DNA of 64,000 nt. Origin: Bosea vestrisii (GTDB taxonomy: Bacteria > Pseudomonadota > Alphaproteobacteria > Rhizobiales > Beijerinckiaceae). A program made the position numbers and the translations under genes. The stretch lies in assembly GCF_030144325.1 (NCBI RefSeq), contig NZ_CP126307.1, forward strand, positions 3,703,001 to 3,767,000. Direction: 5' to 3'. Positions 27,883-36,750 of this stretch are shown in pieces (within the stretch, counting starts at the first letter, position 1; every line of letters starts with the position of its first letter). The notes under the pieces were generated by a model, which was not told the origin of the DNA, ran no database searches, and saw only the letters and a program-made list of their open reading frames with translations.

Positions 27883-28518
27883 ATGAAGAACGCAGATGAG
27901 CGCAAGGACAACATCGAGCTTCCGCAGATGATGTCCCGCCGTGCGCTCGGTGGATTCGTGCTTTCGCTGCCGCTGCTCAGCGCCGTTCCTGCATTGGCGC
28001 AGACTGATCAGGGCGCGACCAACATCCTGCGTTCGCTGGCACCGCATGATCGGGTGCCAGGCCGCTCGGGTGGTGGCCCAAGTGGTGGCGGCAGGGTCGT
28101 GGTGCGCCGCGTCGCGCCGGTGCCGCGCCGGGTCCATCCCCGTGGTTACGGGCAGGATGTCGTGATCGACCTGACCCGCCGCGTCGAGGTCACCGTCTTC
28201 TTCGACAACGACTCGGCGACGCTGCGCCGCGGCGCGGAAGCCACGCTGATGCGGCTTGCATTGGCGCTGCGCGATCCGATCCTGCTCGACCAGCGCTTCC
28301 TGATCGCCGGCCACACTAGCGCCGAGGGCGGCTACGACTACAATGTCGAGCTGTCGCAGGAGCGGGCTGCCGCGGTCCGCGACTGGCTGGTCTCCTATGG
28401 CGAGATCGCGCCGAGCCGCCTCGTCGCCCACGGCTTCGGCCCTGACATGCTGCGCAATCCGCGCAGTCCGTATTCGCCTGTCAATCGCCGCGTTGAGGTC
28501 ATCGCCATCACCGGCTGA
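27883..28518 (+). CDS. OmpA-family periplasmic/outer-membrane protein
   Basis: A 211-residue protein with a twin-arginine-type export signal (SRRALGGFVLSLPLLSAVPALA, residues 18-39), a basic Gly-rich linker, and a C-terminal OmpA peptidoglycan-binding domain. VEVTVFFDNDSATL opens the domain; the peptidoglycan-contact region AGHTSAEGGYDYNVELSQERA follows (quoted in part), and it closes with VNRRVEV. It starts the plus-strand side of the 26.6-50 kb envelope locus, 48 bases before the next gene, and likely anchors a partner to the wall. Confidence 0.85.
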   Translation: MKNADERKDNIELPQMMSRRALGGFVLSLPLLSAVPALAQTDQGATNILRSLAPHDRVPGRSGGGPSGGGRVVVRRVAPVPRRVHPRGYGQDVVIDLTRRVEVTVFFDNDSATLRRGAEATLMRLALALRDPILLDQRFLIAGHTSAEGGYDYNVELSQERAAAVRDWLVSYGEIAPSRLVAHGFGPDMLRNPRSPYSPVNRRVEVIAITG

Positions 28519-28566
28519 GTTTCTACCGTCTTCCCGAAACAACCATTTGCCTCAGGGGGCACTGTC

Positions 28567-29517
28567 ATGGCTTTGTTCAAGCGTCTCATGCTCGGCTTCG
28601 CGCTGCTGATGTCCTTCGCAGTCGTTGCCCACGCTCAATCGCCGAATTCTCGCATCAACCTTCTGGTGATGTCGGACGATGCCGATCCGGACACGGTTCC
28701 GCGCAACAACCGCATCTTCAACCGGGTTCAGCTCCAGCTCTCGGAGTACCTGAACACCCGCGGCTTCCAGGTCTATGACGAGACCAGCCTGGCGCTCGGC
28801 ATCACCCAGACCGCCCGGGTCCGCCGCCGCGACGCCGAGCTGATCGAGATCGCCCGCGCCGTCTCGACCCCGGTCGATGCCATGGTCGTCTACCAGATCT
28901 ACGCTTCGGCGCGCCGCGCCGTCGCCGCCGACATTCGTTTTCCCGAGATCCGCATTGCCGGCCGCGTGCTCAATGTCCGCTCCGGCCAGTTCATCGCGGC
29001 CTTTGAGGTCGGCGGCTTCCAGCTCCCGGCTCTGCCCAATCCTTGCAGCGCCGAGTGCCTGCTCGAGACCGTCGGCACCCAGTCGCGTGTCCTCGCTGCC
29101 GATCTCGGCGCCGCGATCGCCCAGAAGCTCGAAGGCTTTGCCCGCCCGAGCGGTGGTGCGGCTGCTGTCGGCAAGGACGGCATCGTTCTCGGCGGTGGCG
29201 CTGGTGCCGGTGCGGCTCCGGTCGCCGCTGGTGGCGACGGCTGCAACAACCTGCCGACCGACTTCGTGATCCAGCTGCGCGACTTCACCGCCACGGAAGT
29301 CGACCGGGTCGAGAGCGAGTTCGTCCGCTGGGGTTGCTACCGCGCCCACCGCGCCACGCAGATGACCTCGACCTCGGCCGACTTCTTCTACTCGACCTCC
29401 GCCGACTCGGCTCGGCTGACCCGCAATTTCCGCCTGATGCTGGAACTGGTTGGTCTGAACGGTCAGGTCACCTTCTCCGGTAACCGTCTGGTAGTCAGCA
29501 AGGTCGCCACCCGCTAA
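28567..29517 (+). CDS. secreted protein of unknown function, two-domain
   Basis: 316 residues with a clear signal peptide (LMLGFALLMSFAVVAHAQ). Residues about 25-190 form an alpha/beta domain with the pattern RINLLVMSDDADPDTV then RVQLQLSEYLNTRGFQVYDE, vaguely like CsgG/LpoB/FlgO-type secreted domains. A Gly/Ala linker follows, then a C-terminal domain of about 90 residues containing two cysteines. I cannot name a family with confidence. It lies 48 bases after the OmpA-like gene and ends just before a strong terminator, so the two form one short operon. Confidence 0.75.
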   Translation: MALFKRLMLGFALLMSFAVVAHAQSPNSRINLLVMSDDADPDTVPRNNRIFNRVQLQLSEYLNTRGFQVYDETSLALGITQTARVRRRDAELIEIARAVSTPVDAMVVYQIYASARRAVAADIRFPEIRIAGRVLNVRSGQFIAAFEVGGFQLPALPNPCSAECLLETVGTQSRVLAADLGAAIAQKLEGFARPSGGAAAVGKDGIVLGGGAGAGAAPVAAGGDGCNNLPTDFVIQLRDFTATEVDRVESEFVRWGCYRAHRATQMTSTSADFFYSTSADSARLTRNFRLMLELVGLNGQVTFSGNRLVVSKVATR

Positions 29518-29567
29518 TAAAAAGGGCCGGTGGGTAACCATAAACCCCGGCCTGTTCCTGTAAGAAA

Positions 29568-29603
29568 GCCGCCCGGTCGACATCGACCGGGCGGCTTGTT
29601 ACT
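29568..29603 (+). terminator. Rho-independent terminator
   Basis: A perfect 12-base stem GCCGCCCGGTCG / CGACCGGGCGGC with a 4-base loop (ACAT) is followed by a T-rich run (TTGTTACTTT). It closes the two-gene unit ending at 29517 and separates it from the 29702 operon. Confidence 0.85.
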
Positions 29604-29701
29604 TTAATTATGGCAGCAATATGTGCCGGCCTGAGGCGAGCGGAATGGGTGGGGTTCCGTTCGCTGCAGCTGAACCGGTGTTCGATGCGGATATTTGAAA
29701 C

Positions 29702-31264
29702 ATGGATTGGGGGATAGACCCGGCACGGGTCGCGGAGATCAGCACGATCGCGTCTTCGCGCCGGTTTTCCGCGCGGGATACCGAGAAGTTCGTTCTGGCG
29801 ATCACCGGCAGCGGCTCGGAGAATGCCGACCTGCCGCTCTGGGACATGCTCCAGGTGCTGTTCTCGCTCGGCGCACTGACGGCAAATCCGCGCATGCCGG
29901 CGCGCGACGCCGCCATCGGCTGCATGCTCGACGAGAGCGGCATCCTTTTGCGACCGCTGCGCCAGGACGGGCCGGTGTCCATCAGCTTCGCCGGTGCCAC
30001 CATCGAAGCCTCGGCGACCGAGATCGTACTCTGTTATGGAGCGGACAAGGGCGATGCGAAGACGCGCTCCTTCTCCTGGAGCCGGGTCAGGCGTGCGCTC
30101 GGCCTTGCCGATTTCCTCTTCGCCGCCGAGGCGGACGAGCGTTCGGAGGGCGGCCTCGCGGCGTTGCGCACGGCGCTCGATGCCGTCTTCGCCCTGGCGG
30201 CCTTCGACGAGGACGGGCTGAAGCGCGCGGTCCAGGAGCCGGCGCGTTTCATGCGGGCCTGGCGCCGGCGGCATCTGCCCTTGCTGGCCTTCGCCGATCT
30301 GATCCGCCAGCGCGAGGCCTTCCTCAACGCCTCCGGGCGGCGCGAGCGACAGCGCGAGTTCGATCCGGAGGATCTCGTCTCGCTGTGGAGCTTCGCGCTG
30401 CTGCACGGCGAGACCTGGAGCTTTGCCCGCTTCGCTGAGCGTTTCAGCGCGCTCATCCGCGAGGAGCGCTCGAGCGTCGGCCGCCGCGATTTCATGGCGC
30501 CCGCCTCGATCGACTCGCTGATGGCACGCCAGCCTTCGGAAAACCCCGAGGAGGCATTGATCGCCTGGCTCGATCAGCAGGCGCTGATCGGCGAGCTCGA
30601 GCTGGACGAGCCCGAAGAGGATGACGAGCCGGAGGACGAGGAGGATGAGGACGGCGTCGTGCGCGAGCGCGTCTACGCCGCGCTGATGCGTCTGCCGGTC
30701 GAGCCGAAATTCCTCAACAAGGAGGAGCGCGAATCGATCGGCCGAGCACTCGCCATCTTGCCCCTCGCGCATGAGCAGCCGTTGACGCTAGTCCGCTCGC
30801 GCGCCGTCGCGCCTTGGGAAAACCGGCTCGTCGAGGCGAGCCGCCGCATCGCCGGCTCCAATCGTGGCCAAGTCGACCAGAGCCCGGAAGCGTTCGACTA
30901 TGCCGGTATCGCGGCGGGGCTCGCGGCGCTGGGCAAGCGGCTCGACGAATTGCTGCTGATCGCCAACGCGCTCGAGGCGATTGAGGGGCCGCAGAGCGAT
31001 GCGGCGACGGCCGAGGGCCAGAAGCTGCTGCGGCGCTGGCGCCATGATCGCGCCAGCTTCCGGATCGACGATGCGAAACTGTCGCTGATCTTCGCAAGGC
31101 ATGGGGGAGCACTGAGAACGGTCGCAGCAGCCCTGCACCGGATCAACAGGCAACAGAAGCGCTTCGGTGAAACGGCGGACCTGGTCGCCCAGGCTGCCAG
31201 CGACGAGGCGCGGTTCACCGACGTCTTCTCGCAGCGCTATCAAGGGCGATCGAAACGGCCATGA
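29702..31264 (+). CDS. large cytoplasmic protein of unknown function
   Basis: 520 residues without a signal or clear membrane span. It is mostly alpha-helical in composition, with a very acidic stretch at about residues 300-325 (DEPEEDDEPEDEEDED) separating two halves. No enzyme motif or nucleotide-binding loop is visible. It overlaps the next gene by 4 bases (ATGA at 31261) and is probably co-transcribed with it and with the 31888 gene. The acidic linker suggests a scaffold or partner-binding role, but this is a guess. Confidence 0.7.
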   Translation: MDWGIDPARVAEISTIASSRRFSARDTEKFVLAITGSGSENADLPLWDMLQVLFSLGALTANPRMPARDAAIGCMLDESGILLRPLRQDGPVSISFAGATIEASATEIVLCYGADKGDAKTRSFSWSRVRRALGLADFLFAAEADERSEGGLAALRTALDAVFALAAFDEDGLKRAVQEPARFMRAWRRRHLPLLAFADLIRQREAFLNASGRRERQREFDPEDLVSLWSFALLHGETWSFARFAERFSALIREERSSVGRRDFMAPASIDSLMARQPSENPEEALIAWLDQQALIGELELDEPEEDDEPEDEEDEDGVVRERVYAALMRLPVEPKFLNKEERESIGRALAILPLAHEQPLTLVRSRAVAPWENRLVEASRRIAGSNRGQVDQSPEAFDYAGIAAGLAALGKRLDELLLIANALEAIEGPQSDAATAEGQKLLRRWRHDRASFRIDDAKLSLIFARHGGALRTVAAALHRINRQQKRFGETADLVAQAASDEARFTDVFSQRYQGRSKRP

Positions 31265-31818
31265 CAGACTTCCAAAACCAGGGTCCGCTCGAAGACGACC
31301 CCCGCGTCGGCCGCGCCACGGCCCGCCTGGTTCTGGCGGCGCTTGCGAGCGCCGAGCCGGAGGAGGCGGTTGCCGCGAGCATCAGCCGCGCCGATCTCTG
31401 GGCGCATGCCCGCCGCGTTCGTGGCGAGCCCGTCAACTTTGCCGCCGAACGCGCCATCCGCACCGATCCGGAGGCAGCACGGCTTTATCGCCGCTTGCTC
31501 TCCTTCCAGGCCGTGGCGCGTAGCGAACTCGCCGCCGCGGCCTATGACAGCAGCGCGACCCATCGTCGGATCGGTTCCTTCGAGCTCGACGTGATCGAGG
31601 AGGACGATGCGCCGCCGGCCCTGGTCATCCAGTGTCTGTCGGAGACCGCCCCGGCCCCGACCATGATCGAGGTCGTCTCGATCGAGGGCGTGGTCCGCCT
31701 GCCGCTGCCGGCGCCGGTCGACAAGCACATTGTCATCGACCTGCCGCGCCAGGACGCCGAGCGCGACCTGCTGCGATTGATGCTCGCCAACCCACTCGCA
31801 GGCGTTTATCTGCTGTAA
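31261..31818 (+). CDS. hypothetical cytoplasmic protein
   Basis: 185 residues, soluble and unrecognised. The N-terminal half is helical and rich in Ala/Arg. It contains the short motif RRLLSFQAVARSELAAAAY, followed by a beta-rich C-terminal half. The start overlaps the previous stop by 4 bases, which indicates tight co-expression with the 520-residue protein. Confidence 0.68.
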   Translation: MTDFQNQGPLEDDPRVGRATARLVLAALASAEPEEAVAASISRADLWAHARRVRGEPVNFAAERAIRTDPEAARLYRRLLSFQAVARSELAAAAYDSSATHRRIGSFELDVIEEDDAPPALVIQCLSETAPAPTMIEVVSIEGVVRLPLPAPVDKHIVIDLPRQDAERDLLRLMLANPLAGVYLL

Positions 31819-31887
31819 CGTCGGGAACGCTGCCACAAACGGCGCTTTTGCCTGGCGCTGGGGACGGCAGGGCCTGCGGGAGAGATG

Positions 31888-33384
31888 ATGGCGGGAGATC
31901 AGAACGTCAGGCGCGCCGGTGTCTTCGTCGTCGTGCCGACGACCGACCAGCCGATCATCCTGAAGAAACTTGCCTGGTCGGCACGCGTGCCGGTCTCGCG
32001 GGTTGTGCTGGCGACCGAGAGCTCCGAGGTCTGCGAGCCCTGGAGCACGCAGTACAGCAACCTTTTGCGCCCGGGTGAGCCCCTGCGCCAGATTCTCGGT
32101 CTGCCCGACGGTGGCAGCTATCGCCTTGCTGCCTCCGGCGCGATCGACCAGGGCAAGAGCTGGATGGTGCCGACGCTCGCGGCCCATTGCGCGCTCGCCC
32201 ATGGCGAGGCGGTGACACACAAGGCTGCCGAAGCCAAGCTCGTGATCTGGGGCACCGGCGCGATCGACCTTTCCGTCGCCGATACGGCCGCCGAGGCGCG
32301 CGTCACCCAGCAGGAATACCATCTCACCACCAAGATCGACCGTTGCCGCCATCTCTTCGCCGATGCCGAGCATGGCGCGACGCCGGTGCTGGCGCTGGTG
32401 CCGCGTGGCGACGAGGCCGAGCGCGCCGTCGCGATCCTCGGCAAGATTCTCGGTGGCCAGCCGCACCATATCGTGGTTGTCTCGTCCCTCGCCGACATCG
32501 CCGCGCCGATCGACATCTTCCTGCGCAGCGGGTCTTTCGAACCGCAGGCCGTGGCGTCGGCGCCGGAACGGCCGGCTATGTCGGGATCGTCTTCGATGGC
32601 CCTGAGACCGTTCGAGCCCAAGACCGCCGAGCAACCCGCTGAGTCGCAGCCCGCACTGCAGCAGGGGCAGACCGTGGTGCAGCCGCGGCCTACCGAAGAT
32701 GAGCCTTCGATCGCCGATGTGCTGAAGAGCCCGCAGGCGCCTCGCTCGCGCCGCTCGGTGCTCGGCGACAAGCCGGCATCGACCTCCTCCTCCTCGTCCC
32801 GTTTGCCGATGATCGCGGCTTCGGCGCTGGTGCTGCTTGCCGGCGCCGCCGGAGCGGGCTGGTATCTGACGCGCGGCACTGCGACCGAGGATCCCTACCA
32901 GACTCCGCCGACGCTGACCCAGCCGGGGACCAGCGAGACGACGCAGCCCGCTGCCGGTCAACAGGGTAACCGTCAACAGGGTGCGAGCGCGCCCTCCCTC
33001 GGCAACCCTGCTTCTCAGGGTGGCCCGACGGTCTTTGCCGGCGCCGCTCTAGCCAAGCTGGTGACCCTGTCGGCGCCGGCCGGCAGCAGCTGCGAGGCCC
33101 AGATCTACGAATTGCGTCCGCGCTACAGCGAGGCCTCGGTCGATGTCGGCGAGGCGGGAAGCGTTCTGATCGACGGCCAGGATATTTGCGGGCTGGCGCT
33201 CGATCCGGTCGCGCCGGCCAAGCTGAAGTTCCAGAGCGGCACCGGTCCGGCCGTGGTCGCGTCAAAATCGAACGCGACCCGCGTGGTCTTCAACCCGACG
33301 GCGATCCGGGGCGGCATCACGGCCTTCCCGGCAATCCAGGTCGAGGAGCCCAAGGCGCTTGCGATCCAGATCCAGCGGCGCTGA
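31888..33384 (+). CDS. single-span membrane protein of unknown function
   Basis: About 498 residues. Residues 1-230 form a soluble cytoplasmic domain (VRRAGVFVVVPTTDQPIILK onward). A Pro/Gln/Ser-rich linker is followed by one membrane span (LPMIAASALVLLAGAAGAGW, about residue 310) and a periplasmic tail of about 165 residues with two cysteines in SSCEAQIYE and DGQDICGLAL. ATG 31888 is preferred to ATG 31885 because GGAG lies 5 bases upstream. A protein of this design could link cytoplasmic partners to the wall synthase encoded next door. No family assigned. Confidence 0.72.
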   Translation: MAGDQNVRRAGVFVVVPTTDQPIILKKLAWSARVPVSRVVLATESSEVCEPWSTQYSNLLRPGEPLRQILGLPDGGSYRLAASGAIDQGKSWMVPTLAAHCALAHGEAVTHKAAEAKLVIWGTGAIDLSVADTAAEARVTQQEYHLTTKIDRCRHLFADAEHGATPVLALVPRGDEAERAVAILGKILGGQPHHIVVVSSLADIAAPIDIFLRSGSFEPQAVASAPERPAMSGSSSMALRPFEPKTAEQPAESQPALQQGQTVVQPRPTEDEPSIADVLKSPQAPRSRRSVLGDKPASTSSSSSRLPMIAASALVLLAGAAGAGWYLTRGTATEDPYQTPPTLTQPGTSETTQPAAGQQGNRQQGASAPSLGNPASQGGPTVFAGAALAKLVTLSAPAGSSCEAQIYELRPRYSEASVDVGEAGSVLIDGQDICGLALDPVAPAKLKFQSGTGPAVVASKSNATRVVFNPTAIRGGITAFPAIQVEEPKALAIQIQRR

Positions 33385-33394
33385 GCCAACTCAG

Positions 33395-33504
33395 CCGTCA
33401 TGCTCGGGCCTGACTTGGGCATCTCAGGTCGGATGAGGCGCTGACCAGCGCCTTATCGTTACGAGATACTCGGCTTTACGCTACGCTTCGGCCGAGAATG
33501 ACGG
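33395..33504. repeat. 110-bp palindromic intergenic repeat
   Basis: The ends CCGTCATGCTCGGG (33395-33408) and CCGAGAATGACGG (33492-33504) form an imperfect terminal inverted repeat, with further internal pairing. It fills the gap between convergent genes ending at 33384 and 33515. It is of the CGTCATGC-type element common in Hyphomicrobiales and may also act as a two-way terminator. Confidence 0.7.
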
Positions 33505-33514
33505 CGCGAAAGCT

Positions 33515-36500
33515 TCACAGCCCTGCCCGCGTCAGCCCGCGCCAGAGGCCCCAGGGCGGCGGGTCGCTGGTCGGCGAGAGCTGACGGATCGCGGCGAGTC
33601 TCCCCGCTATCAACGCGATCGCGATCGAAGGCAGCGCCATCAGCATGTGATGCGAGGTCGCCGCCGCGATGAAGGTCATCGGTTGGCCCATCACAGGCAG
33701 GAGGCCGAGCGCGTTGCCCCAGGAAATGCTCCAGTGCAGCGCGAAGATCGTGGCGATGCCGACCAGGATGATCGCCGTGCCCTTGTTGGCGCCTTCCTGG
33801 GCCGAGCCCATGGCACGCTCGCGCATCAGGCTGACCGCCAGCGAGAGTAGGCCGAAGACGGTGATCACCTGCGCCGCCAGCAGCGCCAGCCCCGCCGGCA
33901 GGCCGAAGCGCACCATCAGGAAGGTGGCGATGAAGTCGTTCTGCACCACCGGCAGCCGGACGAGGTCGCTGACGGTGAAGCGGCTCACCGTCTCGTCCTG
34001 CTCCTCTCCCTTGCGTTCGGCGATCGGCGTGACGCGGGCGCCCGGCAGCATGGCGCAGAGCGAGACCGGCGATGGCGGCAATTCGTCGAGCGCGCGGCGG
34101 ACCTCGACCGGCGTCTTGTCGAGGCCGAGATCGAGTCTCGCCAGCGTGCAGGGCATCTCGGCAAGCGCGACCTTGGACTGCAGCAGCTGGAAGCCGAGAT
34201 CGCGATGGATCACGTCCGGGCTGCGGTCCTGAGCCGCGCTCTGCGTGCGCTTGGTCGTGTGGTCGAGGTCGTACCAGGTCAACAACCGCTCGGCCGGGAC
34301 GCGGAAGAGGCCGCCGCGCGCCTTTTCGAGCGTGTCGATGGCGGCGAGGCGTTCCTTGGGCAGGCTCCACTGGCCCGAGATCGCATAGGTGACGAGGCCG
34401 GGGAAGGCGTAGATCAGCGCCGCATTGATGCCGAGCAGGATGACGAGCACCAGCGCCAGCACGCCGCCACGCGGCCAGCCGAGACGGCGGGCCTTGCGCT
34501 GGGGCGCATCGGCGCGGCGCAGGAAGACGCGCATGATCTCGACCAGGCGCTTCAGCGTGCTCGGTAAAAGGAAGGCGAAGGCGAGCACCACCGTGGTGAC
34601 GATGATGATCAGCGCCGGCGAATAATCGCTCTTCAGGAACGGCACCGCGGTCAGGAACAGGATGAAGACCAGCACCGTCGCGAGGCTGACGGTCAGCCAG
34701 GAGACGTAGTGGCGCTGATTGTAGAAGAAGTCGATCCGCGAGAAGCCGAGGAAGATATGCGCCAGCACCAGGACGAGCGCGATCTTGCCGAGCTCGACCG
34801 GCTGGAAGCCGGCGACGCCGGTCTCGGTGCCGAGCACGCCCCAGGCGACGAAGGCCGCGAGGATCAGGATCGCTGGCACGGCGCGCAGCAACTGGTCCTT
34901 GAAGCCGACGCCCATGAAGAAGGAGCGCGGCAGCGCCGCGATCGAGCGCTGCGGCTGGAAGGCGATCACCACCGCGACGACCGGGATCAGGTCGAAGAAC
35001 AGCAGCTTGTTCTTCTCGGCATGGATGGTGAAGTCGGTCTTCTCGGCGTCGATGCCGAGCGCCAGCAGGGTCAGGCTGCCCAGGCAGCAGAGCATGACGA
35101 GGCCGAGCCAGGTCACGCGCAGCGGCGTGGTGAAGCGCGGCCCGACCATGATCGCGATGCAGGCGAGGCCATAGGCGAGGATCGTGGCGTGCAGCGCCGC
35201 CTCATAGGAGATCGACGCCCCGCCCAGCCGCGACAGCTCGGGCGCCAGCGCGAGCATGGTCGTCGCGCCGATGAAAGCGGTCGCGCCGAGCGCGCCGACC
35301 AGCCGCACCAGAATGGCGCTGCGCCGGAACAGGGTGGCGTGGTGCATGGCCGAGAGCACGCCGAACACGGCGACGCCGAGCGTCAGCAGCAGGCGCACCA
35401 TACGCTCGACGCCGTTGAGCGAGGCGAGCGGGTTGCCGATCTCGGCGCCCGACATCGGCTGGCGCGGCGGCGTCACCACCGGCCGGACGCTGTCAGTGGT
35501 CGCCGCCGCTCGCAGGATTTCGGCATCATCGGGCCCGAAGCGGTGGGTCTTGCTGAGCGGCGTCAACCGCAGCGGCAGGCGCCCGTTCGATTCCTGGCCG
35601 ATCTCGACGGCATAGCGCGTGCGGCCGATGATCATGTGGCTCAGCCGTGCCGGGCCGTCAGGATCGAGCTCCCAGGCGATGTCGGTGAAATCGGTGATGC
35701 GCTGGTTGCCGCGCGCGAACAGCACGGGCGGGCGCGGCGCGTCGACGGCATCGCCCGGCGCCAGGAAGTAGCTGCCGCCGCGCGCGACGATGGTCAGTGC
35801 CTTGAAGGGCAGGGCGCTGGCCCCGACATGTGTCTCCTCGCGGACCGAGCAGGTCAGCCGGCCGCCGAGCGAGACGATGCGGTCCTCGCCGCGCTCATCG
35901 GTCGCGATCAGCCCGGTTACGATTTCGCGGATGCGGTCGGCGCCGCTGCGCGGCTGGCAGACGGGGAGCGTGTTGCCGTCGAGCTTCAGCGTCGAGAGCG
36001 GGCCTGTGCTGTCGACGGTGAGCTTGCGGGCGCCGGGACGTCCGGCCTCGGTCAGGGTCAAAGCGAGTCGGCCCGGCCGGGCCTCGTCGACCGCGATCGC
36101 CAGCGCGCCGGCGGCGATGCGGTCGCCGGGCTGGAAACGCCAGCGCGCCGAGAAGCTGCCGGCACCGTTGAGATAGTCGAGCCAGAGCCGTCGCGTATTG
36201 GCGACATTGCGGATGGTGACGCGCCCGTCCTGCTGACGGGTGAGGGCGACGTGGCGCGCCTCCGCCGCGTCGAAGCGCTGAGGCTGCAGCAGTTCGCGCC
36301 GGCCGATCGTCACCGTCTCGCCGCGTGCGAGGGCGAGGTCGAGCCGCTCAAGGCTGACCACCGGCCGGGCGCTTTCGATCAGATGGGTGGTGTTGTGCCA
36401 CCAGAAGCCGAGTACGGCGAGGCAGAGCGCCAGCAGCACGAGGCCGGTCAGCGCGCCGCCGGCCCCACCGATGCGGATGCGCGGCAGGCGGAAGGGCCGC

Positions 36501-36550
36501 AAGGTCAGCCAGCGGCCCATCAGCTGGCGCAGCGCGGTGGTCTCGCTCAT
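33515..36550 (-). CDS. SEDS-family (FtsW/RodA-like) glycan polymerase with large N-terminal extension
   Basis: 1011 residues. The C-terminal 600 residues carry the multi-span SEDS fold: FQPVELGKIALVLVLAHIF matches the conserved FtsW/RodA loop, NDFIATFLMVRFGLPAG matches the catalytic-loop region, and PVMGQPMTFIAAATSHHM matches the late-helix signature. SEDS proteins polymerise lipid II. The N-terminus has one span (about 30-52), then about 340 residues of beta-rich sequence with an FHA-like rhythm (GETVTIGR, WRFQPGDRIAAG), which is unusual for this family. It follows the PBP gene after a 200-base gap holding a repeat. The open frame extends to 37495, but only 36550 onward is coding. Confidence 0.87.
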   Translation of the reverse strand: MSETTALRQLMGRWLTLRPFRLPRIRIGGAGGALTGLVLLALCLAVLGFWWHNTTHLIESARPVVSLERLDLALARGETVTIGRRELLQPQRFDAAEARHVALTRQQDGRVTIRNVANTRRLWLDYLNGAGSFSARWRFQPGDRIAAGALAIAVDEARPGRLALTLTEAGRPGARKLTVDSTGPLSTLKLDGNTLPVCQPRSGADRIREIVTGLIATDERGEDRIVSLGGRLTCSVREETHVGASALPFKALTIVARGGSYFLAPGDAVDAPRPPVLFARGNQRITDFTDIAWELDPDGPARLSHMIIGRTRYAVEIGQESNGRLPLRLTPLSKTHRFGPDDAEILRAAATTDSVRPVVTPPRQPMSGAEIGNPLASLNGVERMVRLLLTLGVAVFGVLSAMHHATLFRRSAILVRLVGALGATAFIGATTMLALAPELSRLGGASISYEAALHATILAYGLACIAIMVGPRFTTPLRVTWLGLVMLCCLGSLTLLALGIDAEKTDFTIHAEKNKLLFFDLIPVVAVVIAFQPQRSIAALPRSFFMGVGFKDQLLRAVPAILILAAFVAWGVLGTETGVAGFQPVELGKIALVLVLAHIFLGFSRIDFFYNQRHYVSWLTVSLATVLVFILFLTAVPFLKSDYSPALIIIVTTVVLAFAFLLPSTLKRLVEIMRVFLRRADAPQRKARRLGWPRGGVLALVLVILLGINAALIYAFPGLVTYAISGQWSLPKERLAAIDTLEKARGGLFRVPAERLLTWYDLDHTTKRTQSAAQDRSPDVIHRDLGFQLLQSKVALAEMPCTLARLDLGLDKTPVEVRRALDELPPSPVSLCAMLPGARVTPIAERKGEEQDETVSRFTVSDLVRLPVVQNDFIATFLMVRFGLPAGLALLAAQVITVFGLLSLAVSLMRERAMGSAQEGANKGTAIILVGIATIFALHWSISWGNALGLLPVMGQPMTFIAAATSHHMLMALPSIAIALIAGRLAAIRQLSPTSDPPPWGLWRGLTRAGL

Positions 36551-36598
36551 GCCCACGCTCGTGTCGCTGGAGCGCAGTATGGGTGAACGGTGCGCAAG

Positions 36599-36729
36599 CC
36601 CTCCCCCTTGTGGGGGGAGGGTTGGGGGGGGGGATATCGCACCCGCAGCCCTGTCCACGCCAAGCGCGACATCAGTCGAGGGTGGCATACCCCCCTCTCT
36701 AGCTCTCCCCCACAAGGGGGGAGAGGACG
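36599..36729. repeat. palindromic repeat between the PBP and SEDS genes
   Basis: Two hairpins, CCTCCCCCTTGTGGGGGGAG at the left and TCTCCCCCACAAGGGGGGAG at the right, flank a spacer with G and C runs. They belong to the same family as the inner hairpins inside cobN at 17288-17396. The element fills most of the 200-base spacer inside a probable operon. Confidence 0.75.
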
Positions 36730-36750
36730 GGTCGCGGTTCCCGGCCGACA

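Noticed and set aside
33395..33504. The intergenic palindrome as a dedicated terminator
   Set aside because: It lacks a T-run and matches the CGTCATGC-type repeat family, so it is listed as a repeat, though it may also end transcription.
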